Below the pieces are notes generated by a model. That model did not search any database. It had not been told where the DNA came from and was given only the letters and a program-made list of their open reading frames with translations. The translations under genes and the position numbers were made by a program. DNA of 34,347 nucleotides, taken from Methanobacteriota archaeon (lineage in GTDB: Archaea > Thermoplasmatota > Thermoplasmata > Methanomassiliicoccales > Methanomassiliicoccaceae). The stretch is from NCBI GenBank assembly GCA_012519255.1, contig JAAYQQ010000060.1, forward strand, positions 1 through 34,347. The letters run 5' to 3'. Below, piece after piece: positions 8,741 to 16,183 of the stretch. The stretch's first letter is position 1; the number at the start of each line of letters is the position of its first letter.

Positions 8741-9646
8741 ATGGAGCTCGCTTCTCTATTGGTATTGGCCATAATCATTGTCACCTTATACATCGGTTCC
8801 CGGAAGCGGTTCGAGCTGACGCCCGTGCTCATGCTCAGCAACCTAATAATCTTCTTCATAGAGATACTGACTGCTCCTGGGATGTCCTACATCATCTACT
8901 CGCCAGTGGTGCAGGATCTGGCTTTTCAACCCATTGATCTAACCAATGGGAAATTCTACACGCTTTTCACTTCGATGTTCCTGCATGGCGATTTTGTAGC
9001 CCATCTGCTAGGCAACATGCTCTTCCTATTCCTGCTGGGGAGCCCCCTTGAACAACGCATAGGCAAAGGCCGTTTCGCCGCCGTATATTTCATTGCTGGC
9101 CTGGCTGGCACGCTGGTTATGGGGTTTATTGAGGTGGACAATCCTTTCATACTGGTGCTCGGCGCCTCTGGAGCCATCTCGGGAGCCATGGGGGCCCTCA
9201 TGATACTCTATCCACGTGACCAGATACCGATGATGGTGGGGCCTCTATTGCTGCCTCGCGTGCCGGTTTGGCTTGCCGCATTGAGCTGGTTCCTTTTGTC
9301 AGTGTTCCAATTCGCCGTTCTCTCCAAGAGCGGTGTGGCCTGGGAAGCTCATCTGTCGGGTTTCATTGCCGGCGCAGTGGTTGCCAGAGTGCTTGGCCGC
9401 AAGGAGGTGGCTCGACAAGAGGCCGCGTCCAAGCCCTCTGACCTCTCTGCTCTGGAACCTCTAGCCACCACGCCATCGCTACGCAATGCCCTGGACATGA
9501 TCCAGAAGGAGGAGAACAGTGACATCCGCAGGGCCTGGCTAGAATACTTCGCCGAGCATGCTCAATGCCCTCAATGCTCTGGCAGAATGCGGTACCAGAA
9601 CAACAAGTTAATATGCCCCTGTGGGCAGGAGTTCAATGTCAGATGA
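8741..9646 (+). CDS. Rhomboid-family intramembrane protease with C-terminal zinc ribbon
   Basis: A 301-aa membrane protein with the rhomboid core. MFLHGDFVAHLLGNMLFL supplies the conserved HxxxN region of helix 2. GASGAISGAMGAL carries the catalytic serine (GxSG), and AHLSGFIAGAVVA carries the histidine partner in the last core helix. About six or seven hydrophobic helices are visible. After a soluble linker (about 225-265), the C-terminus has a CPQC...CPC zinc ribbon (about 275-300), which may recruit substrate or partners on the cytoplasmic side. The stop overlaps the start of the next gene in ATGA, so the two are probably co-translated. The natural substrate is unknown. Confidence 0.92.
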   Translation: MELASLLVLAIIIVTLYIGSRKRFELTPVLMLSNLIIFFIEILTAPGMSYIIYSPVVQDLAFQPIDLTNGKFYTLFTSMFLHGDFVAHLLGNMLFLFLLGSPLEQRIGKGRFAAVYFIAGLAGTLVMGFIEVDNPFILVLGASGAISGAMGALMILYPRDQIPMMVGPLLLPRVPVWLAALSWFLLSVFQFAVLSKSGVAWEAHLSGFIAGAVVARVLGRKEVARQEAASKPSDLSALEPLATTPSLRNALDMIQKEENSDIRRAWLEYFAEHAQCPQCSGRMRYQNNKLICPCGQEFNVR

Positions 9647-10221
9647 TCTCCGTTCAAGTTGTATGCCCCGGCCTCCTGTGCAGAGATAAGGGAATGATAA
9701 GAGAAGCACACTCTACCGCTACCCTGATCCTTACTCCTGAAGCAAACATTCTGGTAGACACTACCAGCCGGGAATGGCGAAATCGGCTGCTCAGCGGACT
9801 GGATGGTGTTGGTCTATCACCTTCTCAGATAGACATTGTCATTCTCACCCACCTGCATCATGACCATGTCGGCAACGTTGACCTGTTCCCCCGCGCTCGC
9901 AAGCTGGCACACCAGGAAGAGAGCCCTGGGGCGGGCCTTGAGAAGATCAGCGATGACTATGAGGTGGTTCCAGGAGTGTCATTGCTACACACTCCTGGCC
10001 ACACCAGGGGCAGCATGAGCGTGGTTGCTCGGACGGCGGATGGGGTGTACGTCATGGCGGGCGACGCCATTCCCACGCGGGACAATCACGACCGCTGGCT
10101 CCCCCCAGGCCTCAATTATGATCCAACGATAGCATTGGCCAGTATGGAGCGCATCGTGAGGATGGCCGATCTCATCGTGCCCGGACACGGCATAGCATTC
10201 CCCTCCCGTTCCAAGCGATAA
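9643..10221 (+). CDS. Metallo-beta-lactamase-fold hydrolase
   Basis: The track begins at 9565, but ATG 9643 overlaps the rhomboid stop (ATGA) and gives a natural MBL N-terminus (192 aa). All metal-binding positions are visible: the HLHHDH motif in ILTHLHHDHVGNVDLF, the histidine in LHTPGHTRG, the bridging aspartate in VMAGDAI, and the last histidine in VPGHG. This is an intact two-metal hydrolase of the glyoxalase-II-like group. Substrates for this family range widely (thioesters, lactones, phosphoesters), and nothing here narrows the choice. Coupling to a rhomboid protease is unusual but says little about the reaction. The stop is TAA. Confidence 0.9.
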   Translation: MISVQVVCPGLLCRDKGMIREAHSTATLILTPEANILVDTTSREWRNRLLSGLDGVGLSPSQIDIVILTHLHHDHVGNVDLFPRARKLAHQEESPGAGLEKISDDYEVVPGVSLLHTPGHTRGSMSVVARTADGVYVMAGDAIPTRDNHDRWLPPGLNYDPTIALASMERIVRMADLIVPGHGIAFPSRSKR

Positions 10222-10261
10222 GTATATTTTTCGGTAAAGTGCATGGATTGGCTGGATCTAT

Positions 10262-10861
10262 ATGTCTGTGCCAAACGCTATCTACCTGGATTGCCCGAGC
10301 TGCGAAGAGCAAGCCGTGCATGAGGTCCTCAAGGGCAAGCTGGGGAAGAAACAGGAGACCATGGAGGCGACCGTCAAGTGCCAGGAGTGCGGTCATATCT
10401 ATACTACTGTGGTGAGGGAGCCTGAATCGATCAAACTCCCCATAATAGTCTCCGATCTTGGGAACTCCATGAAGACGGAGATAGAATTGGTGTCAGGTGA
10501 CACCGTCTCGGTCAACGACGAAATGTTCCTGGATGAAACCCACATCCTCATAACGGCCATTGAGTGCAATGGTCGAAGAGTGGAGCACTGCGCTGTAGAG
10601 GATGTGGATACTCTATGGGCCAAGAAGTTTGACAGAGTCATAGTTAAAATATCCATAAACAAGCACACCACGACAATCCCCGCTCAGGTGGAGGCCCTTC
10701 CCGATGAGGAGTTCTTCGTGGGAGATCTCATGACCGTGGGAAAAGAGAACGTGGCAATTCATAATATCAAGTCTAAAAGGGGCATCGTCCGAAGGGGCGG
10801 AGTCCCTGCTCGTGATATCGTGCGGATCTATGCCAAGTCCGTCCGCACTGTCTGGTCATGA
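10262..10861 (+). CDS. HVO_0476-family zinc finger protein
   Basis: A 199-aa protein conserved in Euryarchaeota and known only by its family name. Two zinc-binding pairs sit at the N-terminus (CPSCEEQ and CQECGHIY), forming a zinc ribbon over about residues 11-46. The rest is a beta-rich segment with ELVSGDTVSVNDEMF, which looks like a small barrel, and a basic region SKRGIVRRGGVPARDIVRIY. The architecture suggests nucleic-acid or ribosome contact, but there is no experimental function that I know of. It starts at ATG 10262. pcm begins 4 bp after the stop, so the two form an operon. Confidence 0.88.
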   Translation: MSVPNAIYLDCPSCEEQAVHEVLKGKLGKKQETMEATVKCQECGHIYTTVVREPESIKLPIIVSDLGNSMKTEIELVSGDTVSVNDEMFLDETHILITAIECNGRRVEHCAVEDVDTLWAKKFDRVIVKISINKHTTTIPAQVEALPDEEFFVGDLMTVGKENVAIHNIKSKRGIVRRGGVPARDIVRIYAKSVRTVWS

Positions 10862-10865
10862 GTCC

Positions 10866-11528
10866 ATGTATGAGGAGGAGCGACGTCAACTAGTCCATAG
10901 ATTGAAACGCTTTGGGTACGTGAAAAGCGAGAAAATACTCCAGGCCATGGAGAAGGTGCCGCGCCATGAGTTTCTCCCCCTGGAGGCCCGCAGCCACGCC
11001 TACGTCGATTCGCCAATCCCTATCGGACTGGGACAAACCATCTCTGCGCCCCATATGATCGGAATCATGCTGGAAGCGCTGGACCCGCAGCCCGGGAACA
11101 AGGTGCTGGAAATAGGGGCAGGGTCAGGCTACCATGCCGCCCTGATGGGAGAGTTGGTACGTCCCAATGGGAAGGTATATACCGTGGAGCGCCTGGAGGC
11201 GCTGGGTCTGCAGGCTCGAGAAACGATCAATAGGCTTGGGTTCGGGGACGTTGTAGAGGTGTCCATCGCCGATGGCTCTGCTGGCCTGGCAGAGCATGCT
11301 CCTTATGATCGCATCACCGTTGCCGCCGCTGCCCCAGCCGTCCCGAGGCCTCTGGAGGAGCAGCTTGCCGACAATGGTCGCCTTCTCGTGCCGGTAGGAG
11401 ATCGAGGATATCAAGACCTAATACTGGTGGTTCGACGAGGCGACCATCTGGAGCGCAGTGAGCTGGGAGGGGTGGTATTTGTCCCGCTCATAGGCCAACA
11501 TGGTTACGACAATTCGCCTCTTCCATAA
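10866..11528 (+). CDS. pcm: Protein-L-isoaspartate O-methyltransferase
   Basis: This enzyme repairs damaged L-isoaspartyl residues by methylating them with SAM. ATG 10866 (MYEEERRQLVHRL) is chosen over the track start 10812 because the earlier region overlaps the zinc protein and is unlike PIMT. That gives 220 aa, the normal length. Diagnostic parts are VPRHEFLPLEARSHAYVDSP, IGLGQTISAPHMIGIMLEAL, the SAM motif VLEIGAGSGYHAALMGEL, and YDRITVAAAAPAVPRPLEEQL. It lies 4 bp after the HVO_0476-family gene. Its last 41 bp overlap the end of the convergent HAD phosphatase gene, so transcripts from the two genes are antisense there. Confidence 0.96.
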   Translation: MYEEERRQLVHRLKRFGYVKSEKILQAMEKVPRHEFLPLEARSHAYVDSPIPIGLGQTISAPHMIGIMLEALDPQPGNKVLEIGAGSGYHAALMGELVRPNGKVYTVERLEALGLQARETINRLGFGDVVEVSIADGSAGLAEHAPYDRITVAAAAPAVPRPLEEQLADNGRLLVPVGDRGYQDLILVVRRGDHLERSELGGVVFVPLIGQHGYDNSPLP

Positions 11529-12192
11529 TTGGCCCCAATACCTCGCGCAGGTCGTGGGCATGCATGACAACGTCAGCATTCTTCTGCACGTGATCATCGA
11601 TGGGGTTGAAGGCGATAGATAGGCCAGATGCGGAGAACATGGATACGTCCACAAAGCTGTTCCCTATGGCCACGGTCCTGGTTTCCTCGACGCCGTAAAT
11701 GTCCTGGAAATAACGGAGGGCCTTTCCCTTGTTGGTAAGGTCAACTCTTAACACTCCCTCTCCGGTGAGCATACCTTTGGGATCGCACTCCAATCCATTG
11801 GCCAGATAACCATCGAAACCATGATTCTTTGCTATCCGTCTCGCAGTCATGTCCAGACCCCCACTGACGATGACTGCCTTGGCCCCATGGCGGTGCAGCT
11901 CCTTCACGGTCTCACTGATCCCGTTGATAATTGGTACTGGTTCAAGTATGCGTTCGATGTCACTTCTGTGAATGTCTGCTTTAATCTTTATCCATTTGCC
12001 AATATCTCGCCGCATGAACTCTCGGTCGTCGATGCGCCCCTCGATATAATCGATAAGGGTGGCCTCATTATCGATCTTGAAATGGTCATGGACCCAGGTC
12101 CAGGAAGACGTGTAGTCAACCAGCACCCCATCCATGTCGAAGGCGATGAGACCCCATTGAGGTTCCATATTGAGATAGAATTCAAACCTCAT
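11488..12192 (-). CDS. HAD-family phosphatase, phosphoserine-phosphatase-like
   Basis: A 234-aa HAD hydrolase. Motif I is FDMDGVLVD (nucleophile and acid Asp), motif II is VIVSGGLDMTARRIA, the motif III lysine is in LTNKGKALRYFQ, and motif IV is IGNSFVDVSMF. A helical C1 cap lies between motifs I and II (about 35-90). This layout is that of the SerB-like (HAD-IB) group, so phosphoserine phosphatase is possible. The cap lacks anything I can use to fix the substrate. The ORF starts at ATG 12192; an internal ATG at 12168 (MEPQWGLIAFDMDG) is an equally good start. It is convergent with pcm and overlaps it by 41 bp. Confidence 0.87.
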   Translation of the reverse strand: MRFEFYLNMEPQWGLIAFDMDGVLVDYTSSWTWVHDHFKIDNEATLIDYIEGRIDDREFMRRDIGKWIKIKADIHRSDIERILEPVPIINGISETVKELHRHGAKAVIVSGGLDMTARRIAKNHGFDGYLANGLECDPKGMLTGEGVLRVDLTNKGKALRYFQDIYGVEETRTVAIGNSFVDVSMFSASGLSIAFNPIDDHVQKNADVVMHAHDLREVLGPIMEEANCRNHVGL

Positions 12193-12196
12193 TGAT

Positions 12197-12337
12197 TTAG
12201 CTTTTGGAGCTGGCTTCGTTGATAGAGATGATATATGGTCCAGGCATCAAGCTGGCCTTGACTGTAGGTATCATGGATTGGGGGAGTATCTGGCCGACAA
12301 TGGTGAGGACATTATCAATAGCGTAGGGCCTCATCAT
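12197..12337 (-). CDS. 46-aa ORF coupled to the transglutaminase-like gene
   Basis: This ORF is below the track cut-off. The upstream gene ends in AGATGATGAGG, so two possible ATGs (12337 and 12334) overlap its TGA. GGGAG precedes the first ATG by four bases, a workable ribosome site. The product reads MMRPYAIDNVLTIVGQILPQ and then SMIPTVKASLMPGPYIISINEASSKS. It is a short, mildly hydrophobic peptide with no recognised domain, a possible amphipathic or peripheral membrane peptide. It fits the overlap pattern of the four genes before it, which is the main support. It could instead be a degenerate remnant of a longer gene. Confidence 0.4.
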   Translation of the reverse strand: MMRPYAIDNVLTIVGQILPQSMIPTVKASLMPGPYIISINEASSKS

Positions 12338-13119
12338 CTCGCTCCCAGTACGTGAACGGTCATATCGTCCCATGAGATCTCCATGGGCACTCGGCCTATG
12401 TCCATCGCAGCGGTGGTCTCCGCGTAATAATAAACTGTACGATCATGGGTTACGTTGGCGCCGCCGTAGGGGCCACTGATGCCGGCGGCCATATGGCCGC
12501 CCATTGGCGTATCCAGCATGGCCAGCAGGACGGCCGGGCGATCGAGCGCATGCATGACACTGACGTATAGGATGGCCAGGTCCTCGCAGTCGCCGCCGCT
12601 ATCCATCAGCGTCTCGATCGGGTACTTCGGGTACTCCTCGACGCCATGGTAATCGAGGTCCGCCCGGTAATCGAGGCTTCGCACGAACGACAGCGCCAGC
12701 GTGGCGGGGTCGCCGCTCAGGGCCTCGATGGACTCGGCGAGGGCGATCACGGCGAGGTCATCGGGAACCAGGTACAGCGCGTAGGAGTCCAGTGTAACCT
12801 TGCCGCGGGCGGTCTGTCTGGCACTATAATAGTCTCCGGTGGAGAGCTCCATCGATAGTTGATAATGCCGGCCTCCATGTGTCCAATTGTATTGCTTTGT
12901 GACGGTCTCGCCGATGGCGGGAGGCTCAGGCTCGCAGGCATCGAATGAGGGCGCGGGTGGAGGAACCAATAGGAGGCCCGCCAGGAAGATGGTGACGAGC
13001 GCCACGGTCAGGCAACCCCATTGTCGTCGGATGCCGTACCACAGCAATGCCCCCACGGTCATGGCAGTCAGTAGAGCAGCCAGTCCCATGCCCAACTGAT
13101 GCAGCAGTTCTCCGATCAT
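12334..13119 (-). CDS. Membrane-anchored transglutaminase-like protein
   Basis: About 261 aa when started at ATG 13119, whose ATGA overlaps the stop of the preceding gene (the track uses the ATG two codons earlier). Two N-terminal membrane helices (LGMGLAALLTAMTVGALLWY and CLTVALVTIFLAGLLLVP) are followed by an outward-facing domain. This has the archaeal transglutaminase-like core: YPKYPIETLMDSGGDCEDLA with the catalytic Cys, a GGHMAAGI histidine, and YYYAETT near the third position. Enzymes of this fold act as cysteine proteases, amidases or crosslinkers. It follows three large secreted proteins, so processing or crosslinking of them is an inference. A 46-aa ORF follows with overlap. Confidence 0.85.
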   Translation of the reverse strand: MIGELLHQLGMGLAALLTAMTVGALLWYGIRRQWGCLTVALVTIFLAGLLLVPPPAPSFDACEPEPPAIGETVTKQYNWTHGGRHYQLSMELSTGDYYSARQTARGKVTLDSYALYLVPDDLAVIALAESIEALSGDPATLALSFVRSLDYRADLDYHGVEEYPKYPIETLMDSGGDCEDLAILYVSVMHALDRPAVLLAMLDTPMGGHMAAGISGPYGGANVTHDRTVYYYAETTAAMDIGRVPMEISWDDMTVHVLGAR

Positions 13120-14903
13120 AACCATCCCATGATCGTCCCGGCGCTGGCGATGATTGCGATGGCCACCAAGGCACCGATGAGCGCCAGCCAGTGCCGTCGG
13201 CTCATTGCGCCCACCATGACGATGAGTCCGCCAGAGAGCAGGCCGATCAGTTGGATGAGCGCGATGACTATACCTTCATCGAGCACGTGGATGGGCGTCC
13301 ACGGCTCTGGCCGCTCGATCGGGTCCCATTCTTCGATTGACATGATCTCCAGATCAATGGTGTCGACCGCCTCGCCTCGGTGGACAAGTTGGGCCACCTC
13401 CAGTTGATAATGGGGCTCCATGGCGATGATCTGTGCGTGGAAGCTGCTTGACCCCGACCACGTGGACAGGTCATTGGTCTCGCCCCATAGGGCGATGATG
13501 CCAGACTGGGTGGCCGTGTTGGTGCCCTTGCCTATGCGCCAATCATCCAACCAGACGTATGGCGTGAACACGACGGACTCATAGAGCAAAGTGCCGGAAG
13601 CGTCGTAGACGTTGCCCCTCAAGTACAGATCTATGCTATCGGGTGCCAATTTCCATCCTGTGGCCGTGAGGTTGCCACCTATCCTCTCATAGTAATCATG
13701 CACCTGGCGGAGATAGAGGGTCGTTAGGATGGCCATTTGTTCATCAGATATCTCCATGTCTGGGATGTCCGGCACAAGTGAGGATGGGGAGATGAGGATG
13801 TTGGACTCTTTAGCCCCCTCGTATATGCGCCACGCTGCCGATGCTGCGGCGCTGGCCTTGGTAAGCGATTGCTCCACTGAGCGAATCATGTCGTCATAGT
13901 GCTGGAGGACGGGCATGAGGCTGATGGGCCCGAATATCATGCCAGTGCCAGCGTCGACGGCCAGTGCCAGGTTGGAGCATGTATTGCCCCATAGCTGCAC
14001 CGCTCCGCCATCGTAGGCGGCCAGGGATATCCCGTCGGGCGATGATATAACTGCCCCAGAGTGCAGGACGCAGGCATCTGCTGCCAGGGCTGGGAGGATG
14101 CCGCCAGCGTAGCTACCGGCGGATAGCTGATAGACGCCCGGGACGATGCCAGCCAACTCGTTGTGGCCTTGCTTTAGCGAGTATTCGGCGCCATCCATCG
14201 CGGTGGCGGTACCGGTGCTGAATGCCCAGAGGCCATCTCCGGTGAGGTAGACCTTATTAACGTCCGCCGTCGCGGTGATGCATGGGCGGATGCTGAGACC
14301 CAGAGCAGAGTCGTAAGCATGGGAGGTGCGCCCATACTGCAACTGGAATGCCATGGAGTCATAACCCTCGGTGTTCTGCCAGGCAGTCAAGCGCTCGTTG
14401 AGCAGTTCGTAAGTTGCGTCTGGTCCGTCGTTGATATTTCGCATCAGTTGAGCCATATTGTAGTACAGCCCGGCGCGCTCGGTAATGGCCTGAGCGGAGT
14501 ACGGTTGACCGGTCGGCCATCGCTCCGCCGCTGCCACCTCGGCCTGACGCATCCAGTAGGCGTTGGTAAACCTCCAGCTGTCGCTGTAGCCGTCGATGCT
14601 ATGAGCAATGAGCTCACTATTGAGACTGAGAATCGTGTGTACGAGTTCGGCTTCGTGCTCGCGGCCTACACTGTCTCCAGCGCCTGGCTTTGACTTGTCG
14701 TCGAGGTACTCACTAAGATGCCAGCCAGCGGCCATGCCAGCGGCGAATGCTACGCCAATAACTACCGCGCTGGCGACGAAGCCCATCTCGGTTTCCTGCA
14801 CTTCGGCGGGTACGGGCCGAGCGACCGCCGACGGCGCCATGGTGGCAATCAGCAGCAGACCAGCAATTACCATGACCAAGAAGGCATGAAATGCGCGTCT
14901 CAG
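13116..14903 (-). CDS. Large secreted membrane-anchored protein of unknown family, probable CTG start
   Basis: No family recognised. The track begins at a TTG (14879), but GGAGGTG (14915-14909) is followed after five bases by CTG (14903), and CTG overlaps the previous gene's stop as CTGA. Starting there gives 595 aa and a complete signal peptide: RRAFHAF, a hydrophobic core, and PSAVA before the likely cleavage site. The first 200 residues of the mature part are helical (ELVHTILSLNSELIAHSIDG), the middle is beta-rich with few cysteines, and a helical stretch (VLQHYDDMIRSVEQSLTKAS) follows. Two membrane helices close the protein (LIQLIGLLSGGLIVMVG and WLALIGALVAIAIIASAG). This is the usual topology of an anchored surface subunit. 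Viral spike or adhesin are possible readings, neither supported by a motif. Confidence 0.8.
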   Translation of the reverse strand: MRRAFHAFLVMVIAGLLLIATMAPSAVARPVPAEVQETEMGFVASAVVIGVAFAAGMAAGWHLSEYLDDKSKPGAGDSVGREHEAELVHTILSLNSELIAHSIDGYSDSWRFTNAYWMRQAEVAAAERWPTGQPYSAQAITERAGLYYNMAQLMRNINDGPDATYELLNERLTAWQNTEGYDSMAFQLQYGRTSHAYDSALGLSIRPCITATADVNKVYLTGDGLWAFSTGTATAMDGAEYSLKQGHNELAGIVPGVYQLSAGSYAGGILPALAADACVLHSGAVISSPDGISLAAYDGGAVQLWGNTCSNLALAVDAGTGMIFGPISLMPVLQHYDDMIRSVEQSLTKASAAASAAWRIYEGAKESNILISPSSLVPDIPDMEISDEQMAILTTLYLRQVHDYYERIGGNLTATGWKLAPDSIDLYLRGNVYDASGTLLYESVVFTPYVWLDDWRIGKGTNTATQSGIIALWGETNDLSTWSGSSSFHAQIIAMEPHYQLEVAQLVHRGEAVDTIDLEIMSIEEWDPIERPEPWTPIHVLDEGIVIALIQLIGLLSGGLIVMVGAMSRRHWLALIGALVAIAIIASAGTIMGWL

Positions 14904-16183
14904 GTGAACACCTCCGGATGAGCCATCAGCCAGATCATCAGTGATGCAATCGCCAGAATTATGGTTAGTATAAGCGCGTCGCGCCGCCTGGTGATTCCTG
15001 TAATGATCAGGGCGATGAGCGCAACGATGGATAGGAGGATGACGAGATGGCCCGTATAGTGTTCAACGACGTCCTCGCCATCGCCGCTCGCGTTGAGCTG
15101 CCAACCGGCAGTAAGGGTCAGATCGGTGGTGATCGGGGCGGAGAGATCGTATAACTCTCCGCCGACATACCAGCCGGTGAACTCATATCCATTTCTGACC
15201 GGCTCCCGAGGCGCAATGATGGTGGCGCCATGCTGAACGATCTGATGGCTCATGATGGTCCCGTCTACTCTGAATGATACGGTGTGGCCCGGGACCTCGC
15301 CGACGGTCTGGACAGTTACCACGGTTGACGAGCGGACAAAATTGGACCACTGGCCAGAGCGTACGGTAATTGTGTAATCGCCGGGTAAGGCATACTGGTG
15401 GCTCATCTCGCTATTGATGGTATTGTCGCCCCAGTCTACCTGGTGAATAGTGTACTCGGTCGGCAGGTCATCACTGATCATCAGCGCCACGGTGTTGTTG
15501 ATGATGCTCATGCGAAAATGCTCGCGCCATTCTGCCGTTAACGTTAGATCAGAGGATACTGAGGAGCCCCAATTGTAGGTGTTGCCGCGTTCATCTGTCC
15601 AGCGATGGACAACATATCGATCTCGGGTCAGATCTGGCTCATAGATCGCGGTGCCAGATAGGACAGTGATGGCGCCATCCCGCATGGGAATCGTTCCCGC
15701 GGAGGTCGAGACCTCGGCTGGCATTGGGTCGGAGATCAGACTTATGGTATGGGGCAGTTGCTGGACGTTGATCGTCCACTCGGCGCCATATACCACATTC
15801 TGACCTACGAAGAATGGGATAATGATCGGATAGGCGCCAGGCTCTGCAGGGGTGCCAGAGACCAGTATCTTTCCGTCGCCCTGACTGATCGTCAGCCAGG
15901 ATGGGAAATCTTTCCCTGGTACGACAAAGCGACCAGAGTCGCAATTGGCCCATGCCATGATATCGTCGCCTAGGCCATCGTACGCTCTCTCCAGGCGTGA
16001 CGGTAGATAGTCTACCAGATCGATGCTGTATTCCTGGCCGACCCGTGCAGACGTAGGTATCCATGGGGTGCTGGCCCCTGGCGCGCCACTGGCCTGGGTC
16101 AGCGCTGCAAATGGGGCAGCCAGGAGGATGATGAGGGCGGCGAACGCCCCTGCCATCATTAAAGGAGTTCTCCATCCCCTCAT
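14900..16183 (-). CDS. Secreted surface protein with putative-Ig, PKD-like and Listeria-Bacteroides repeats
   Basis: A 427-aa protein with a signal peptide (MRGWRT, hydrophobic core LIILLAAPFAAL). An N-terminal putative-Ig module ends in FPSWLTISQGDGKILVSGTP and resembles the N-terminal module of the upstream 573-aa protein. A Listeria-Bacteroides-like unit follows (VHRWTDERGNTYNWGSSVSS), then a PKD-like unit (VDWGDNTINSEMSHQYALPG). A clear Listeria-Bacteroides repeat is at about 315-375 (GYEFTGWYVGGELYDLSAPI). Two C-terminal helices anchor it (LVILLSIVALIALIITG and ALILTIILAIASLMIWLM). Start ATG 16183 overlaps the previous stop by 4 nt; its own TGA overlaps the CTG of the next gene. Such proteins usually serve adhesion or surface-layer roles; no ligand can be inferred. 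Confidence 0.85.
   Translation of the reverse strand: MRGWRTPLMMAGAFAALIILLAAPFAALTQASGAPGASTPWIPTSARVGQEYSIDLVDYLPSRLERAYDGLGDDIMAWANCDSGRFVVPGKDFPSWLTISQGDGKILVSGTPAEPGAYPIIIPFFVGQNVVYGAEWTINVQQLPHTISLISDPMPAEVSTSAGTIPMRDGAITVLSGTAIYEPDLTRDRYVVHRWTDERGNTYNWGSSVSSDLTLTAEWREHFRMSIINNTVALMISDDLPTEYTIHQVDWGDNTINSEMSHQYALPGDYTITVRSGQWSNFVRSSTVVTVQTVGEVPGHTVSFRVDGTIMSHQIVQHGATIIAPREPVRNGYEFTGWYVGGELYDLSAPITTDLTLTAGWQLNASGDGEDVVEHYTGHLVILLSIVALIALIITGITRRRDALILTIILAIASLMIWLMAHPEVFT
14909..14915 (-). promoter_or_regulatory. Ribosome binding site deciding a CTG start
   Basis: GGAGGTG on the minus strand ends five bases before CTG 14903 and about 35 bases before the first in-frame ATG (14873). The strong site with ideal spacing to CTG is the reason for choosing that start. 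Confidence 0.6.
16107..16126. repeat. 20-bp direct repeat, copy 1
   Basis: GCAAATGGGGCAGCCAGGAG occurs exactly here and at 17837-17856, in the signal-peptide coding part of the two adjacent paralogous surface genes. It is probably left from duplication, or kept alike by recombination. Confidence 0.8.

Noticed and set aside
8647-8859. 70-aa minus-strand ORF
   Set aside because: It overlaps the start of the rhomboid gene and the gap before it, with no domain.
12338-14903. Virus structural module (pleolipovirus-like spike and membrane proteins)
   Set aside because: The topology of the 595-aa protein would allow it, but no viral ATPase, replication protein or other hallmark lies in the window.
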